A DNA stretch of 64,000 nt from Oxalobacteraceae bacterium. Lineage in GTDB: Bacteria; Pseudomonadota; Gammaproteobacteria; Burkholderiales; Burkholderiaceae_D. Position 1 is the first letter of the stretch. Each line of letters starts with the position of its first letter. Made by a program: the position numbers and the translations under genes. The notes below the pieces were generated by a model, which searched no databases, was not told the origin of the DNA, and worked only from the letters and a program-made list of their open reading frames with translations. Shown here piece by piece: positions 35,247 through 44,606 of this stretch. The stretch lies in contig CANCDR010000006.1 in the NCBI GenBank assembly GCA_947374865.1, forward strand, positions 1-64,000, in the 5' to 3' direction.

Positions 35247-36095
35247 ATGGCCCGCCCACTTCGTCTTGAATTTCCAGGTGCAATTTATCACGTTACTTCG
35301 CGCGGGAATGCGCGTGAGCCGATTTTTTTAACTGACACCGATCGTTACCAGTTTTGTGATCAGCTGCAGGAAGTGATCGAGCAATACCATTGGCTTTGCC
35401 ATACTTACTGCCTGATGGGCAATCATTATCATCTGCTGATCGAAACGCCGGAGGGTAATTTGTCACGCGGGATGCGGCATCTTAATGGGGTTTATACGCA
35501 ACGATTTAATTATCGACATCATCGCGTTGGCCATTTGTTTCAGGGGCGTTACAAAGCGATTTTGGTCGAGCGGGAGTCGTATCTTCTCGAGCTTTGTCGT
35601 TACATCGCACTCAATCCAGTGCGGGCTGACATTGTCGATCAGCCGGATCGCTATATTTGGAGCAGCTATCTTTCAATCGCCGGGCTTGCCTCGCCTAAAC
35701 CTTGGCTCTCGGTCGATTGGATTCTATCCCAATTCGATCCGCATAGAATTATTGCGCAAAAGGCTTATGCAAAGTTTGTCAGGCTTGGTATTGCAAAGGA
35801 TTCTCCCTGGTCGGCATTGCATGGGCAGATGCTCCTTGGATCGCCGAAATTCATCGCCGAAATGGGGCCGCGTGTTGAAGAAATGGCTGCGATGCGCGAG
35901 GTGCCGAGGGCCCAGCGTTTGTTGACGCGCCCGTCATTGGCAAACCTGTTTGGTGCAGTGACGGGCACTGAAAAATCATTGCGCGACCAACAAATTCGGT
36001 CTGCGCATGGCTATGGTTATCGTCTGAGTGAGATTAGCCAAAATACTGGATTGCATTATTCCACCATCAGCAAAATCATCAAACATGAGAGGTGA
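35247..36095 (+). CDS. REP-associated tyrosine transposase (RAYT, Y1_Tnp)
   Basis: 282 residues. The start MARPLRLEFPGAIYHVTSRG, the HUH metal motif in CLMGNHYHLLIE and the catalytic-tyrosine region ELCRYIALNPVRA are diagnostic of the IS200/IS605-related Y1 single-strand transposases. A C-terminal helix-turn-helix-like tail (GYRLSEISQNTGLHYSTISK) is typical of the long RAYT subgroup. The frame is intact with no missing catalytic residue, so the enzyme may be active and could have spread the surrounding repeats. It lies inside inverted repeat copies g and h. Confidence 0.9.
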   Translation: MARPLRLEFPGAIYHVTSRGNAREPIFLTDTDRYQFCDQLQEVIEQYHWLCHTYCLMGNHYHLLIETPEGNLSRGMRHLNGVYTQRFNYRHHRVGHLFQGRYKAILVERESYLLELCRYIALNPVRADIVDQPDRYIWSSYLSIAGLASPKPWLSVDWILSQFDPHRIIAQKAYAKFVRLGIAKDSPWSALHGQMLLGSPKFIAEMGPRVEEMAAMREVPRAQRLLTRPSLANLFGAVTGTEKSLRDQQIRSAHGYGYRLSEISQNTGLHYSTISKIIKHER

Positions 36096-36106
36096 CGGCA
36101 CTGCAA

Positions 36107-36134
36107 AAAATCTGTCATGTCAAGACCTGACCCC
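36107..36134 (-). repeat. Dispersed repeat, copy h (type R), right end of the element and galE 3' end
   Basis: Exact core on the minus strand (36117-36134). Its first 15 bases give GVRS-stop to galE. Confidence 0.92.
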
Positions 36135-37124
36135 ACGACTTTGCCAGCGCCAGACGTCAACGCACATTTCTGCGATGCCTTTTTTTGCGCGCCAGGCGAG
36201 ATCATGTTCGGCGAGCGATACATCGGCAAAACACTGGGCAATGTCGCCAGGGCGGCGCGTAACGAACTGGTAGGGGATGGGCTTTTGGCATGCGGCCTCG
36301 AAGGCATGCAGAATTTCCAATACGCTGGTGCCTTGACCGGTGCCGATGTTATAGGCTACTACGCCTTGCTGTGACGCTAATTTTTCAAGCGCCTTGATAT
36401 GCGCGCATGCCAGATCGACGACATGAATGTAATCACGCACACCGGTGCCATCGACGGTAGGATAGTCGTTGCCATAAATACGCAACAGATCACGACAGCC
36501 CTCGGCTACCTGCGCAATCAGTGGCAGTAAATTATTGGGCGCTCCGAGTGGGTTTTCGCCGATCAGGCCGCTTTCGTGAGCACCGACCGGATTAAAATAA
36601 CGCAATAGTGCAATACGCCATCCGGAGTCACTGATCGCCAGATCGCGCAAAATTTTTTCAATCATCAGCTTGCTCTCACCGTACGGATTGGTCGCTGAGA
36701 GCGGAAAATCTTCCGTGATGGGAACCGTTGCAGGTTCTCCATAGACCGTCGCTGAGGAGCTGAATACGATGGTTTTTACGCCGGCTTCTAACATCGCGCC
36801 AAAGAGCGCCAGACTACCGGTGACGTTGTTTTCATAATAGCTGAGCGGCTGCTCAAGCGATTCGCCGACCGCTTTCAGTCCGGCGAAATGCATCACCGCT
36901 TCAATTTGATGTTGCTTAAAAATCGATTGCAGTACTGTCTGATGGCGTATGTCGGCGTTGATAAAATCTAATTTTTTCCGCGTAATTTGTTCGATGCGTG
37001 AGGCAACTGAAGCGAGTGAATTAGACAGATTATCGACTACGATGACATCATGACCTGCGTCGAGCAATTCGACACAAGTGTGCGAACCGATATAGCCCAT
37101 CCCGCCGGTAACAAGAATTTTCAA
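36120..37124 (-). CDS. galE: UDP-glucose 4-epimerase
   Basis: 334 residues. VTGGMGYIGSHTCVELL binds NAD, and the catalytic Ser-Tyr-Lys set appears as FSSSATVYGE and NPYGESKLMIE. PVGAHESGLIGE and the RPGDIAQCFAD motif confirm GalE over other SDRs. It interconverts UDP-glucose/UDP-galactose (or the GlcNAc forms). The start codon is a TTG with a weak ribosome site, and no in-frame ATG precedes it. The C-terminus (WRWQSRGVRS) stops a few residues short of E. coli GalE, the last four residues being repeat-derived. Confidence 0.93.
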   Translation of the reverse strand: MKILVTGGMGYIGSHTCVELLDAGHDVIVVDNLSNSLASVASRIEQITRKKLDFINADIRHQTVLQSIFKQHQIEAVMHFAGLKAVGESLEQPLSYYENNVTGSLALFGAMLEAGVKTIVFSSSATVYGEPATVPITEDFPLSATNPYGESKLMIEKILRDLAISDSGWRIALLRYFNPVGAHESGLIGENPLGAPNNLLPLIAQVAEGCRDLLRIYGNDYPTVDGTGVRDYIHVVDLACAHIKALEKLASQQGVVAYNIGTGQGTSVLEILHAFEAACQKPIPYQFVTRRPGDIAQCFADVSLAEHDLAWRAKKGIAEMCVDVWRWQSRGVRS

Positions 37125-37498
37125 CTTGAGGTTTTAATTTCTGCCAGAGCTGTTTCGGACTTGCGCCGAATAGTGGCCGGTGGAGCGTTGCTAAACTTGT
37201 TCCACCAGCATACCCAGCGAAAGAGTGAATGCGATTTTTAGGTCGACATACACAATTTACGCTTCGGGTTTATTTTGAACGACGATGGCAAGGTCGCGTT
37301 TGATGCGCGGCAAATGAATTGAATGTATTAGTGTTTAAATGCGCTAATTTTTACAACAAATATTGACCCTACAGCCTGAAATATGTCATGTCAAGACCTG
37401 ACCCCAGCATCGCATTGATAGAAATGTGTCATGTCAAGACCTGACCCCAGCATCGTTGATAGAAAACTGTCATGTCAAGACCTGACCCCAGCATCATG
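37125..37498. other. galE-pccA spacer with repeat array
   Basis: No gene is seen. The first 260 bases are ordinary AT-rich spacer (galE leader side); the rest is the tandem array of the dispersed repeat. Confidence 0.6.
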
Positions 37499-37513
37499 TC
37501 AAGACCTGACCCC
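37383..37513 (-). repeat. Tandem array of four dispersed-repeat cores (copies i1-i4)
   Basis: Exact minus-strand cores lie at 37388-37405, 37431-37448, 37472-37489 and 37496-37513, with start-to-start steps of 43, 41 and 24 bases. The linkers share GATGCT before and GACA..TTTCTATCAA after the core, so the array grew by unit duplication. The outermost copy (37496-37513) ends the pccA gene. Confidence 0.93.
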
Positions 37514-39502
37514 AGCATCGAATTCGATGATCGCTTGATCTACTGCCAGACTTTCGCCGGCTTTGGCGAGTAGTTTGCCGATGACGCAGTCTTGTTCTGC
37601 TTTGAGGATGTTTTCCATCTTCATCGCTTCGATGACGGCGAGTTTTTCGCCGGCTTTGACGATTTGGCCTGGGACGACGGCTAACTCGGTCAACAAACCC
37701 GGCATCGGTGAGAGCAAAAAGCGTGACATGTCGGGCGGAGTTTTGTGCGGCATGAGGGCTTGTAGCGGTGCGGCGGCGGCGTCTAACACCAACACGTCGG
37801 CCTGCGTGCCCCAGTGCGAAAGTCGGTACTTCAGACCGACACGCTCGATCTGCATGACGACGGGTTTGCCATTGACCGTGCCGCGATAAATCAGCTGGCC
37901 AAATTCCCAGTCACTGATGACCTCATGCGGCACACCATCGATCGTGATGCGATAGCCACCGTCGATTTTGCCCGCGTTGACAGGCGTTGACTGCTCGCCG
38001 ACCAGTACCATGAAATCTTCCGGCGGCACATAGTGATGGCCGGGTAGCTGGCCAGTCAGGGTGGCGTTTCGTTCGTTGTAATGACGCTGAATAGCCGCGC
38101 TGACGGCGACTAACAGCAGCGGTTCCGGATGCGCCAGCTCGGCGGCATTGAAGCCCTTCGGATAAACCTCGGCGATTAAGCCAGTATTGAAGGTTCCCGA
38201 CACAAAGCCAGGATTTTGTAATAAGGCTGCGTGAAAAGCGATGTTGGTCGAGACGCCGCGAATGGCAAAGCCGTTGAGCGCTTCACGCATGCGGGCAATG
38301 GCCGCACCACGCGTTGGGGCATGCACGATCAGCTTGGCGATCATCGGATCATAAAACATCGAGATCTCGCCTCCCTCGGCGACTCCTGTGTCAACGCGGA
38401 CTTGTCCTGCGACTTCTGCCGGCGGCTGAAATTTTACCAGCCGGCCAGTCGACGGTAAGAAGTTACGCGAGGCGTCTTCCGCATTGATCCGACATTCGAT
38501 GGCCCAGCCTTCGAGCTTGATCGCGTCTTGCGTGATGCTGAGTTTTTCTCCCGCGGCGACACGAATCATTTGTTCGACCAAATCCAGGCCGGTGATGAGT
38601 TCCGTGACCGGATGCTCGACCTGCAAACGGGTATTCATCTCTAAAAAGTAAAATGAACGGTCCTTGCCGACCACGAATTCAACCGTGCCCGCGCTTTGGT
38701 ATTGCACCGCGCGCGCCAAGGCCACGGCTTGCTCGCCCATCGCTTTGCGAGTGGCGGCGTCGAGGAAGGGACTCGGCGCTTCTTCGATCACTTTTTGATG
38801 GCGGCGCTGCAGCGAACATTCGCGTTCCCACAGATAGACGATATTGTCATGCGCATCGCCGAGCACTTGAATCTCAATGTGCCGCGGTTCTTCGACAAAC
38901 TTTTCGATGAAGATGCGATCGTCACCGAAGCTGTTACGCGCTTCATTTTGGCAGGAGACGAATCCTTCACGCGCTTCGGCTGAGCTGTGCGCGACCCGCA
39001 GACCTTTACCGCCACCACCCGCGGAAGCCTTGATCATCACCGGATAGCCAATGCCGTCGGCAATGCTGACGGCTTGTTCAACGCTTTCGATCACGTCGGT
39101 ATAGCCCGGAATGGTCGTGACACCGGCTGCCATCGCCAGCTTCTTGGAGGCGATCTTGTCGCCCATGGCTTGAATCGCGTGGACCTTGGGGCCGATAAAG
39201 ACGATGCCTTCTTTTTCCAGACGGTCGCAGAAGTTTGAATTTTCAGACAGGAAGCCGTAGCCGGGATGTACCGCCTGCGCGCCTGTCTGTTTGCAGGCGG
39301 CGATGATCTTGTCAATCTGCAGATAGGAATCTTTGGAAGGCGCCGGACCGATGTGCACTGCTTCGTCGGCCATTTCAACATGGCGCGCATAGCGGTCGGC
39401 GTCGGAATACACGGCGACCGTTTTGATCCCCATCTTGCGGGCTGTTTTAATCACGCGGCAAGCGATCTCCCCGCGATTTGCAATCAGAATTTTATTAAAC
39501 AT
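37499..39502 (-). CDS. pccA: Propionyl/acyl-CoA carboxylase alpha subunit (biotin carboxylase + biotin carrier)
   Basis: 667 residues. Biotin carboxylase domain: FNKILIANRGEIACRVIKT, ATP-grasp loop ASAGGGGKGLRVA, RECSLQRRHQKVIEEAP, VEFVVGKDRSFYFLEMNTRL. The biotin carrier domain lies at the C-terminus, with the biotinyl-lysine in IEAMKMEN. It carboxylates biotin with ATP and bicarbonate and passes CO2 to PccB, 17 bases upstream in the operon. The final residues (FDAGVRS-stop) come from repeat copy i4, which replaces only the last few native residues, so the carrier domain should still fold. Confidence 0.93.
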   Translation of the reverse strand: MFNKILIANRGEIACRVIKTARKMGIKTVAVYSDADRYARHVEMADEAVHIGPAPSKDSYLQIDKIIAACKQTGAQAVHPGYGFLSENSNFCDRLEKEGIVFIGPKVHAIQAMGDKIASKKLAMAAGVTTIPGYTDVIESVEQAVSIADGIGYPVMIKASAGGGGKGLRVAHSSAEAREGFVSCQNEARNSFGDDRIFIEKFVEEPRHIEIQVLGDAHDNIVYLWERECSLQRRHQKVIEEAPSPFLDAATRKAMGEQAVALARAVQYQSAGTVEFVVGKDRSFYFLEMNTRLQVEHPVTELITGLDLVEQMIRVAAGEKLSITQDAIKLEGWAIECRINAEDASRNFLPSTGRLVKFQPPAEVAGQVRVDTGVAEGGEISMFYDPMIAKLIVHAPTRGAAIARMREALNGFAIRGVSTNIAFHAALLQNPGFVSGTFNTGLIAEVYPKGFNAAELAHPEPLLLVAVSAAIQRHYNERNATLTGQLPGHHYVPPEDFMVLVGEQSTPVNAGKIDGGYRITIDGVPHEVISDWEFGQLIYRGTVNGKPVVMQIERVGLKYRLSHWGTQADVLVLDAAAAPLQALMPHKTPPDMSRFLLSPMPGLLTELAVVPGQIVKAGEKLAVIEAMKMENILKAEQDCVIGKLLAKAGESLAVDQAIIEFDAGVRS

Positions 39503-39519
39503 GATTTTTTCTCATTTTT

Positions 39520-41052
39520 TTATAATGGAATATTGCCGTGCTTGCGCCACGGGTTTTCTATTTTTTTGGCTTTTAACATGGCTAGCGAACGGCAGATGCG
39601 TTTGCGCGTTTCGTGCGGCATGATCACGTCGTCAATAAAGCCGAGTTTGCCGGCGATGAACGGATTAGCGAACTTCTGCCGGTATTCTTCCGTGCGTTCG
39701 GCAATTTTTTCGACGTCGCCGATGTCTTTGCGGAAGATGATTTCTACCGCGCCCTTAGGACCCATGACGGCGATTTCGGCCGTCGGCCAGGCGAAGTTGA
39801 CGTCGCCGCGCAGGTGCTTGGACGACATCACGTCATAGGCGCCGCCGTAGGCTTTGCGGGTAATCAGCGTCACCTTCGGCACCGTGCATTCGGCATACGC
39901 ATATAAAAGTTTGGCGCCATGCTTGATGATGCCGCCGTATTCTTGTGAGGTGCCTGGCATGAAGCCGGGTACGTCGACTAAGGTTACAACGGGAATATTG
40001 TAGGCGTCACAAAAGCGTACGAAGCGCGCAGCCTTGATGGACGATTTAATATCCAGACAGCCCGCCAATACCAGCGGCTGATTCGCCACGATGCCGACGG
40101 TCTGGCCTTCCATGCGTGCAAAGCCGATCAGAATATTTTTGGCGTAGTCGGGCTGCAGTTCAAAGAAATCGCCATCGTCGACGACTTTGATGATCAGCTC
40201 TTTCATGTCGTAGGGCTGGTTCGCGTTTGCCGGCACCAAGGTGTCGAGCGACATGTCGAGCCGTTCGGCCGGATCATTGGTGGCGCGGATCGGCGGTTTT
40301 TCGCGGTTATTGAGCGGCAGATAATCGAAGAATCGACGCAGCATCAGCAGGGCGTCGACATCGTTTTCAAAGGCCAGATCTGCCACGCCGGATTTCGTCG
40401 TGTGCGAGATGGCGCCACCGAGTTCTTCGGCGGTGACTTCTTCGTGCGTGACGGTCTTGACTACATCCGGGCCGGTCACAAACATATAAGAAGTATCTTT
40501 GACCATGAAGATGAAGTCGGTCATGGCCGGGCTATAGACGGCGCCGCCGGCGCAAGGCCCCATGATCATTGAGATCTGCGGTACCACACCAGAGGCCAGC
40601 ACATTACGCTGGAAGACGTCGGCATAGCCGCCTAGCGAGGCAACGCCTTCCTGAATCCGCGCGCCACCGGAATCATTCAAGCCGATCACGGGTGCGCCGA
40701 CTTGCATCGCCTTGTCCATAATCTTGCAAATTTTTTCTGCATGGGCGCCCGACAAGGCGCCGCCGAAGACGGTGAAGTCCTGCGAGAACACAAACACCAT
40801 GCGGCCATTGATGGTGCCATAGCCGGTCACCACACCGTCGCCAGGGATCTTTTGTTCTTCCATGCCGAAGTCGGTGCAGCGGTGCTCAACGAACATGTCC
40901 CATTCTTCAAAGGAGCCGGCATCGAGCAAGAGTTCGAGACGTTCGCGGGCGGTCAGTTTGCCTTTGCCGTGCTGCGCGGCGATGCGGTTGACGCCACCGC
41001 CGAGGCGCGCTAATTCGCGCTTCTCTTCGAGCTGGTGAATGATGTCTTGCAT
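39520..41052 (-). CDS. pccB: Propionyl-CoA carboxylase beta subunit (carboxyltransferase)
   Basis: 510 residues. The N-terminal [20 protein letters not shown] and [14 protein letters not shown] are typical of PccB. The two crotonase-like halves show [40 protein letters not shown] and the C-terminal [19 protein letters not shown]. It transfers carboxyl from biotin to propionyl-CoA, giving methylmalonyl-CoA for the mutase encoded upstream. GGGAG precedes the ATG. Forms the alpha6beta6 enzyme with PccA. Confidence 0.94.
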   Translation of the reverse strand: MQDIIHQLEEKRELARLGGGVNRIAAQHGKGKLTARERLELLLDAGSFEEWDMFVEHRCTDFGMEEQKIPGDGVVTGYGTINGRMVFVFSQDFTVFGGALSGAHAEKICKIMDKAMQVGAPVIGLNDSGGARIQEGVASLGGYADVFQRNVLASGVVPQISMIMGPCAGGAVYSPAMTDFIFMVKDTSYMFVTGPDVVKTVTHEEVTAEELGGAISHTTKSGVADLAFENDVDALLMLRRFFDYLPLNNREKPPIRATNDPAERLDMSLDTLVPANANQPYDMKELIIKVVDDGDFFELQPDYAKNILIGFARMEGQTVGIVANQPLVLAGCLDIKSSIKAARFVRFCDAYNIPVVTLVDVPGFMPGTSQEYGGIIKHGAKLLYAYAECTVPKVTLITRKAYGGAYDVMSSKHLRGDVNFAWPTAEIAVMGPKGAVEIIFRKDIGDVEKIAERTEEYRQKFANPFIAGKLGFIDDVIMPHETRKRICRSLAMLKAKKIENPWRKHGNIPL

Positions 41053-41158
41053 GGTTACTCCCTCAAACGAAATTCATGTCATTAAAATAATGCGCTCATG
41101 TTGGCTCTGCATTTCGCCGCCAATTATCGATCGCAATCCTTGCGTCCTACTTACAGCC

Positions 41159-42175
41159 TCAATCTGTTTTACTTTTTTGCAGACAGCCGAGTAAATAACT
41201 GGCCGCCGTCGTCGGTGAAAGGCTACCGTTGGCGACCCGCTCGAGCGTTGCATTCAGTGTCTGCGCGACGGCGGCATTGGCCTGAAATTGCGCCTTGAGT
41301 CCCTGTTCTACCAACGCCCACATCCAGCTCAGCGCCTGTCGTTGACGTTTGGCGTCGAACTCACCGACCTCACGCATTTTGGCCTGATGCGCCAGCACGG
41401 CATCCCACACAGCCTTGATGCCGGTTCTACTTAATGCGCTGGTCTGCAAGACCGGTACGCTCCAATGTTTGGATACCGGGCGCAGCATGTGTAACGCCGA
41501 ACGCATCTGGCCGCAGGCTAAATCCGCCGCGCGTGCATCAATATCGGCTTTGTTATAGACCACCATATCGGCTAATTCAAGGATGCCTTTTTTGATGGCC
41601 TGCAGATCGTCGCCGGCATTGGGCAGCTGTAGCACGACAAACACATCGGTCATGCCAGCGGCGGCAATTTCGCTCTGGCCGACACCGACTGTTTCGATAA
41701 TGATGACGTCAAAGCCAGCCGCTTCGCACACCAGCATGGCTTCGCGGGTTTGTTGCGCGACGCCGCCTAATGCGCCTCTGGCTGGCGATGGACGGATGAA
41801 TGCCTCCATGCGTTGCGAGAGCAATTCCATGCGCGTTTTATCGCCCAGGATCGAGCCGCCGGTCAGTGAGGAGGAGGGGTCAATCGCCAGCACAGCGACC
41901 CGATGGCCCATGCCGATCAGATCCATGCCGAGCGCTTCGATGAAGGTCGATTTGCCGACCCCCGGCGCGCCGGAAATGCCGACCCGGATCGATTGACCAG
42001 CATGTGGCATGAGATGTTCGAGTACCGCATCGGCACGCTGCCGATGGTCGCTGCGGGTTGATTCGATGAGCGTAATCGTCTTGGCCAGTGCGCGCCGCTG
42101 GCCGGCCAGAACACCGGCGACCAGCGCGCTATCGATTTGTTGTTCCTGCACCGACGGACTATGCATGTGCGGCAT
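41159..42175 (-). CDS. meaB: Methylmalonyl-CoA mutase-associated GTPase (MeaB/ArgK)
   Basis: 338 residues from the ATG at 42175, one base after the mutase stop; a start at 42208 overlapping the mutase is also possible. Walker A is SGAPGVGKSTFIEALG, with DPSSSLTGGSILGDKTRM, ETVGVGQSE and the NKAD guanine motif. MeaB guards and reloads the adenosylcobalamin cofactor of the mutase. The order mutase-meaB-pccB-pccA is a self-contained propionyl-CoA to succinyl-CoA route. Confidence 0.92.
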   Translation of the reverse strand: MPHMHSPSVQEQQIDSALVAGVLAGQRRALAKTITLIESTRSDHRQRADAVLEHLMPHAGQSIRVGISGAPGVGKSTFIEALGMDLIGMGHRVAVLAIDPSSSLTGGSILGDKTRMELLSQRMEAFIRPSPARGALGGVAQQTREAMLVCEAAGFDVIIIETVGVGQSEIAAAGMTDVFVVLQLPNAGDDLQAIKKGILELADMVVYNKADIDARAADLACGQMRSALHMLRPVSKHWSVPVLQTSALSRTGIKAVWDAVLAHQAKMREVGEFDAKRQRQALSWMWALVEQGLKAQFQANAAVAQTLNATLERVANGSLSPTTAASYLLGCLQKSKTD

Positions 42176-42176
42176 T

Positions 42177-44363
42177 TCAGGCGCTTGGTGCACCGAGTGA
42201 TGCATCAAGTGAAGCGCGAATCTTCAGCAGGACTTCTTCGGCACATTGCGGGATCGGCGTACCAGGGCCAAAGATCCCTTTGGCACCCGCGGCGTACAAG
42301 AAATCATAATCCTGCGCCGGGATGACGCCGCCAACGAAGACCACGATGTCGGATGCACCCTGCGCACGCAAGGCCTCGACTAAGGCCGGCACCAGCGTCT
42401 TGTGTCCTGCAGCGAGCGTTGAAATGCCGATCGCATGGACGTCGTTTTCAATCGCCTGGCGTGCGGCTTCTTCAGGGGTCTGAAACAGCGGGCCGATGTC
42501 GACGTCAAAGCCCAGATCTGCAAACGCGCTGCCGACTACTTTAGCGCCGCGATCGTGACCATCCTGACCGAGTTTGGCTACCATAATCCGTGGCCGGCGG
42601 CCCTGGTCGACGGCGAATTGTTCGATCATGCCTTTTAAGCGGGCCCAGTTTGCATCGTCATCAAAGCCGGCACCGTAGACACCGGAAACACTCTGGATCG
42701 TCGCCCGATGGCGGCCCCAGACCTGTTCCAAGGCGTCGGAAATTTCACCGACTGTCGCGCGTAAGCGAGTCGCCTTGATGGCTAAATCCAGCAGGTTACC
42801 CTGACCGGTTTCGGCGGCGCTGGTAATGGCGGCTAAGGCGGTCGTCACCGCGGCCGAATCACGGCTGGCGCGAATCGATTTTAAACGTTCGATCTGTGCA
42901 GTACGTACTGCCGTATTGTCGATCTCGCGCGTTTCCATCGCGTCTTGCTTATCCAGCGTGTATTTGTTGACGCCGACGATGACGTCCTTGCCCGAATCAA
43001 TCGCGGCCTGCTTTTGGGCCGCGCTGGCTTCGATCTTGAGTTTGGCCCAGCCCGATTCGACGGCCTGAATCATGCCACCCATTTGCTCGACTTCTTCAAT
43101 AATCGCCCAGGCTTCATCAGCCATGTCTTGCGTGAGCTTTTCCATCATGTAGGAACCGGCCCACGGATCGATCACGTTGGTGATGTGGGTTTCTTCCTGA
43201 ATGATGAGCTGCGTATTACGCGCAATGCGGGAGGAAAATTCGGTCGGCAGGGCGATCGCTTCGTCGAGTGAATTAGTATGCAGCGACTGCGTGCCACCAA
43301 ATACCGCCGCCATCGCTTCGACGGTGGTGCGCACGACGTTATTGTAGGGATCCTGCTCAGTGAGCGACCAGCCAGAGGTCTGGCAATGGGTACGCAGCAT
43401 CATCGACTTTTGCGTCTTCGGGGCGAATTCTTTCATGATACGCCACCACAGTAAGCGCGCCGCGCGCAGCTTGGCTACCTCAAGATAAAAGTTCATGCCG
43501 ATGGCGAAGAAAAAGCTCAAGCGTCCAGCAAAATCATCCACGTCCATGCCCGAGGCGATCGCGGTGCGCACATATTCTTTGCCGTCGGCCAGCGTGAGCG
43601 CGAGTTCGAGCGCCTGATTCGCCCCGGCTTCCTGCATGTGATAGCCAGAGATCGAGATCGAATTAAACTTCGGCATATTTTTAGCCGTGTAGCCGATGAT
43701 GTCGGCAATGATGCGCATCGATGGTGTGGGCGGGTAGATGTAGGTATTGCGCACCATGAATTCTTTGAGGATGTCGTTCTGGATCGTGCCAGAGAGTTTG
43801 TCCTGTGCCACGCCTTGCTCTTCGGCGGCTACCACATAGCCGGCCAGTACCGGCAATACCGCGCCGTTCATGGTCATGGAGACCGAAATTTTATCGAGTG
43901 GGATGGCATTGAAGAGAATCTTCATGTCTTCCACCGAGTCGATCGCCACACCGGCCTTGCCGACGTCACCGGTCACGCGCGGATGATCCGAATCGTAGCC
44001 GCGATGGGTCGCCAGATCGAAGGCGACCGAGACACCTTGACCACCGCCGGCCAAGGCCTGGCGATAAAAGGCATTCGATTCTTCGGCAGTAGAAAAGCCG
44101 GCGTACTGACGAATTGTCCACGGCCGTACGGCATACATGGTTGCCTGGGGGCCGCGCAAAAATGGTTCGAAGCCGGGCAGGGTGTTCGTGTAAGGCAGAT
44201 CTTTGGTGTCTTCGGCCGTGTACAGCGGCTTGACCGTGATGCCCTCGGGCGTGATCCAGTTCAGTTTGTCGACATCATTGCCGGGCGCGGATTTAGCGGC
44301 TGCACGAGTCCATTGATCGATCGACGTTGGGGGAATTTTTGGGGCATCGGATGCTGTGGTCAT
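42177..44363 (-). CDS. scpA: Methylmalonyl-CoA mutase
   Basis: 728 residues as a single polypeptide. The catalytic TIM barrel (about 60-560) includes [38 protein letters not shown] and [18 protein letters not shown]. The cobalamin-binding domain (about 595-728) shows [13 protein letters not shown] (the DxHxxG histidine ligand), [12 protein letters not shown] and GGVIPAQD. It isomerises methylmalonyl-CoA to succinyl-CoA. It leads a minus-strand operon with meaB, pccB and pccA, so propionate, odd-chain fatty acids and some amino acids feed the TCA cycle. Confidence 0.95.
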   Translation of the reverse strand: MTTASDAPKIPPTSIDQWTRAAAKSAPGNDVDKLNWITPEGITVKPLYTAEDTKDLPYTNTLPGFEPFLRGPQATMYAVRPWTIRQYAGFSTAEESNAFYRQALAGGGQGVSVAFDLATHRGYDSDHPRVTGDVGKAGVAIDSVEDMKILFNAIPLDKISVSMTMNGAVLPVLAGYVVAAEEQGVAQDKLSGTIQNDILKEFMVRNTYIYPPTPSMRIIADIIGYTAKNMPKFNSISISGYHMQEAGANQALELALTLADGKEYVRTAIASGMDVDDFAGRLSFFFAIGMNFYLEVAKLRAARLLWWRIMKEFAPKTQKSMMLRTHCQTSGWSLTEQDPYNNVVRTTVEAMAAVFGGTQSLHTNSLDEAIALPTEFSSRIARNTQLIIQEETHITNVIDPWAGSYMMEKLTQDMADEAWAIIEEVEQMGGMIQAVESGWAKLKIEASAAQKQAAIDSGKDVIVGVNKYTLDKQDAMETREIDNTAVRTAQIERLKSIRASRDSAAVTTALAAITSAAETGQGNLLDLAIKATRLRATVGEISDALEQVWGRHRATIQSVSGVYGAGFDDDANWARLKGMIEQFAVDQGRRPRIMVAKLGQDGHDRGAKVVGSAFADLGFDVDIGPLFQTPEEAARQAIENDVHAIGISTLAAGHKTLVPALVEALRAQGASDIVVFVGGVIPAQDYDFLYAAGAKGIFGPGTPIPQCAEEVLLKIRASLDASLGAPSA

Positions 44364-44606
44364 AAGGGGCTTCTTCTAAGCTGGTGCATTAAAGAGATCA
44401 GTATTCTTGGCAAGAACCACGCAGGCGTCTGGCTTTCAGTCGATTTTGTTGGACTGAACAGTCGGAGGATGGCTGTATTTCAGCTAAATTGTAACGTGCG
44501 AAAGGACTATTTTTTGCACATTTGCGCAGCAGGAGGCTGCTTCTGTCCTGTTTAGTGGATAAAGCATAATAATTCAACAATAAAAAAGGTCTGCTACGGG
44601 GCGCGC

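Larger units (their letters stand above)
35159..36134. mobile_element. REP-associated (Y1) transposase element with inverted repeat ends
   Basis: The transposase gene is bounded by copy g of the 18-base core (35159-35176, plus strand, type-L flank) and copy h (36117-36134, minus strand, type-R flank), about 976 bases in all. The core itself can fold as GTCA-GGTCT-TGAC with a 5' GGG, the hairpin-plus-guide style recognised by RAYT enzymes. The right end coincides with the galE stop codon. Confidence 0.75.

Noticed and set aside
37383-37513. CRISPR-like direct repeats
   Set aside because: Spacing is irregular (43, 41, 24), linkers resemble each other instead of being unique spacers, no cas genes are nearby, and the same core is dispersed through 8 kb.
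32736-37513. Integron attC sites or phage att sites
   Set aside because: No integrase is present, the core lacks attC R/L box structure, and the copies pair with a RAYT transposase instead.
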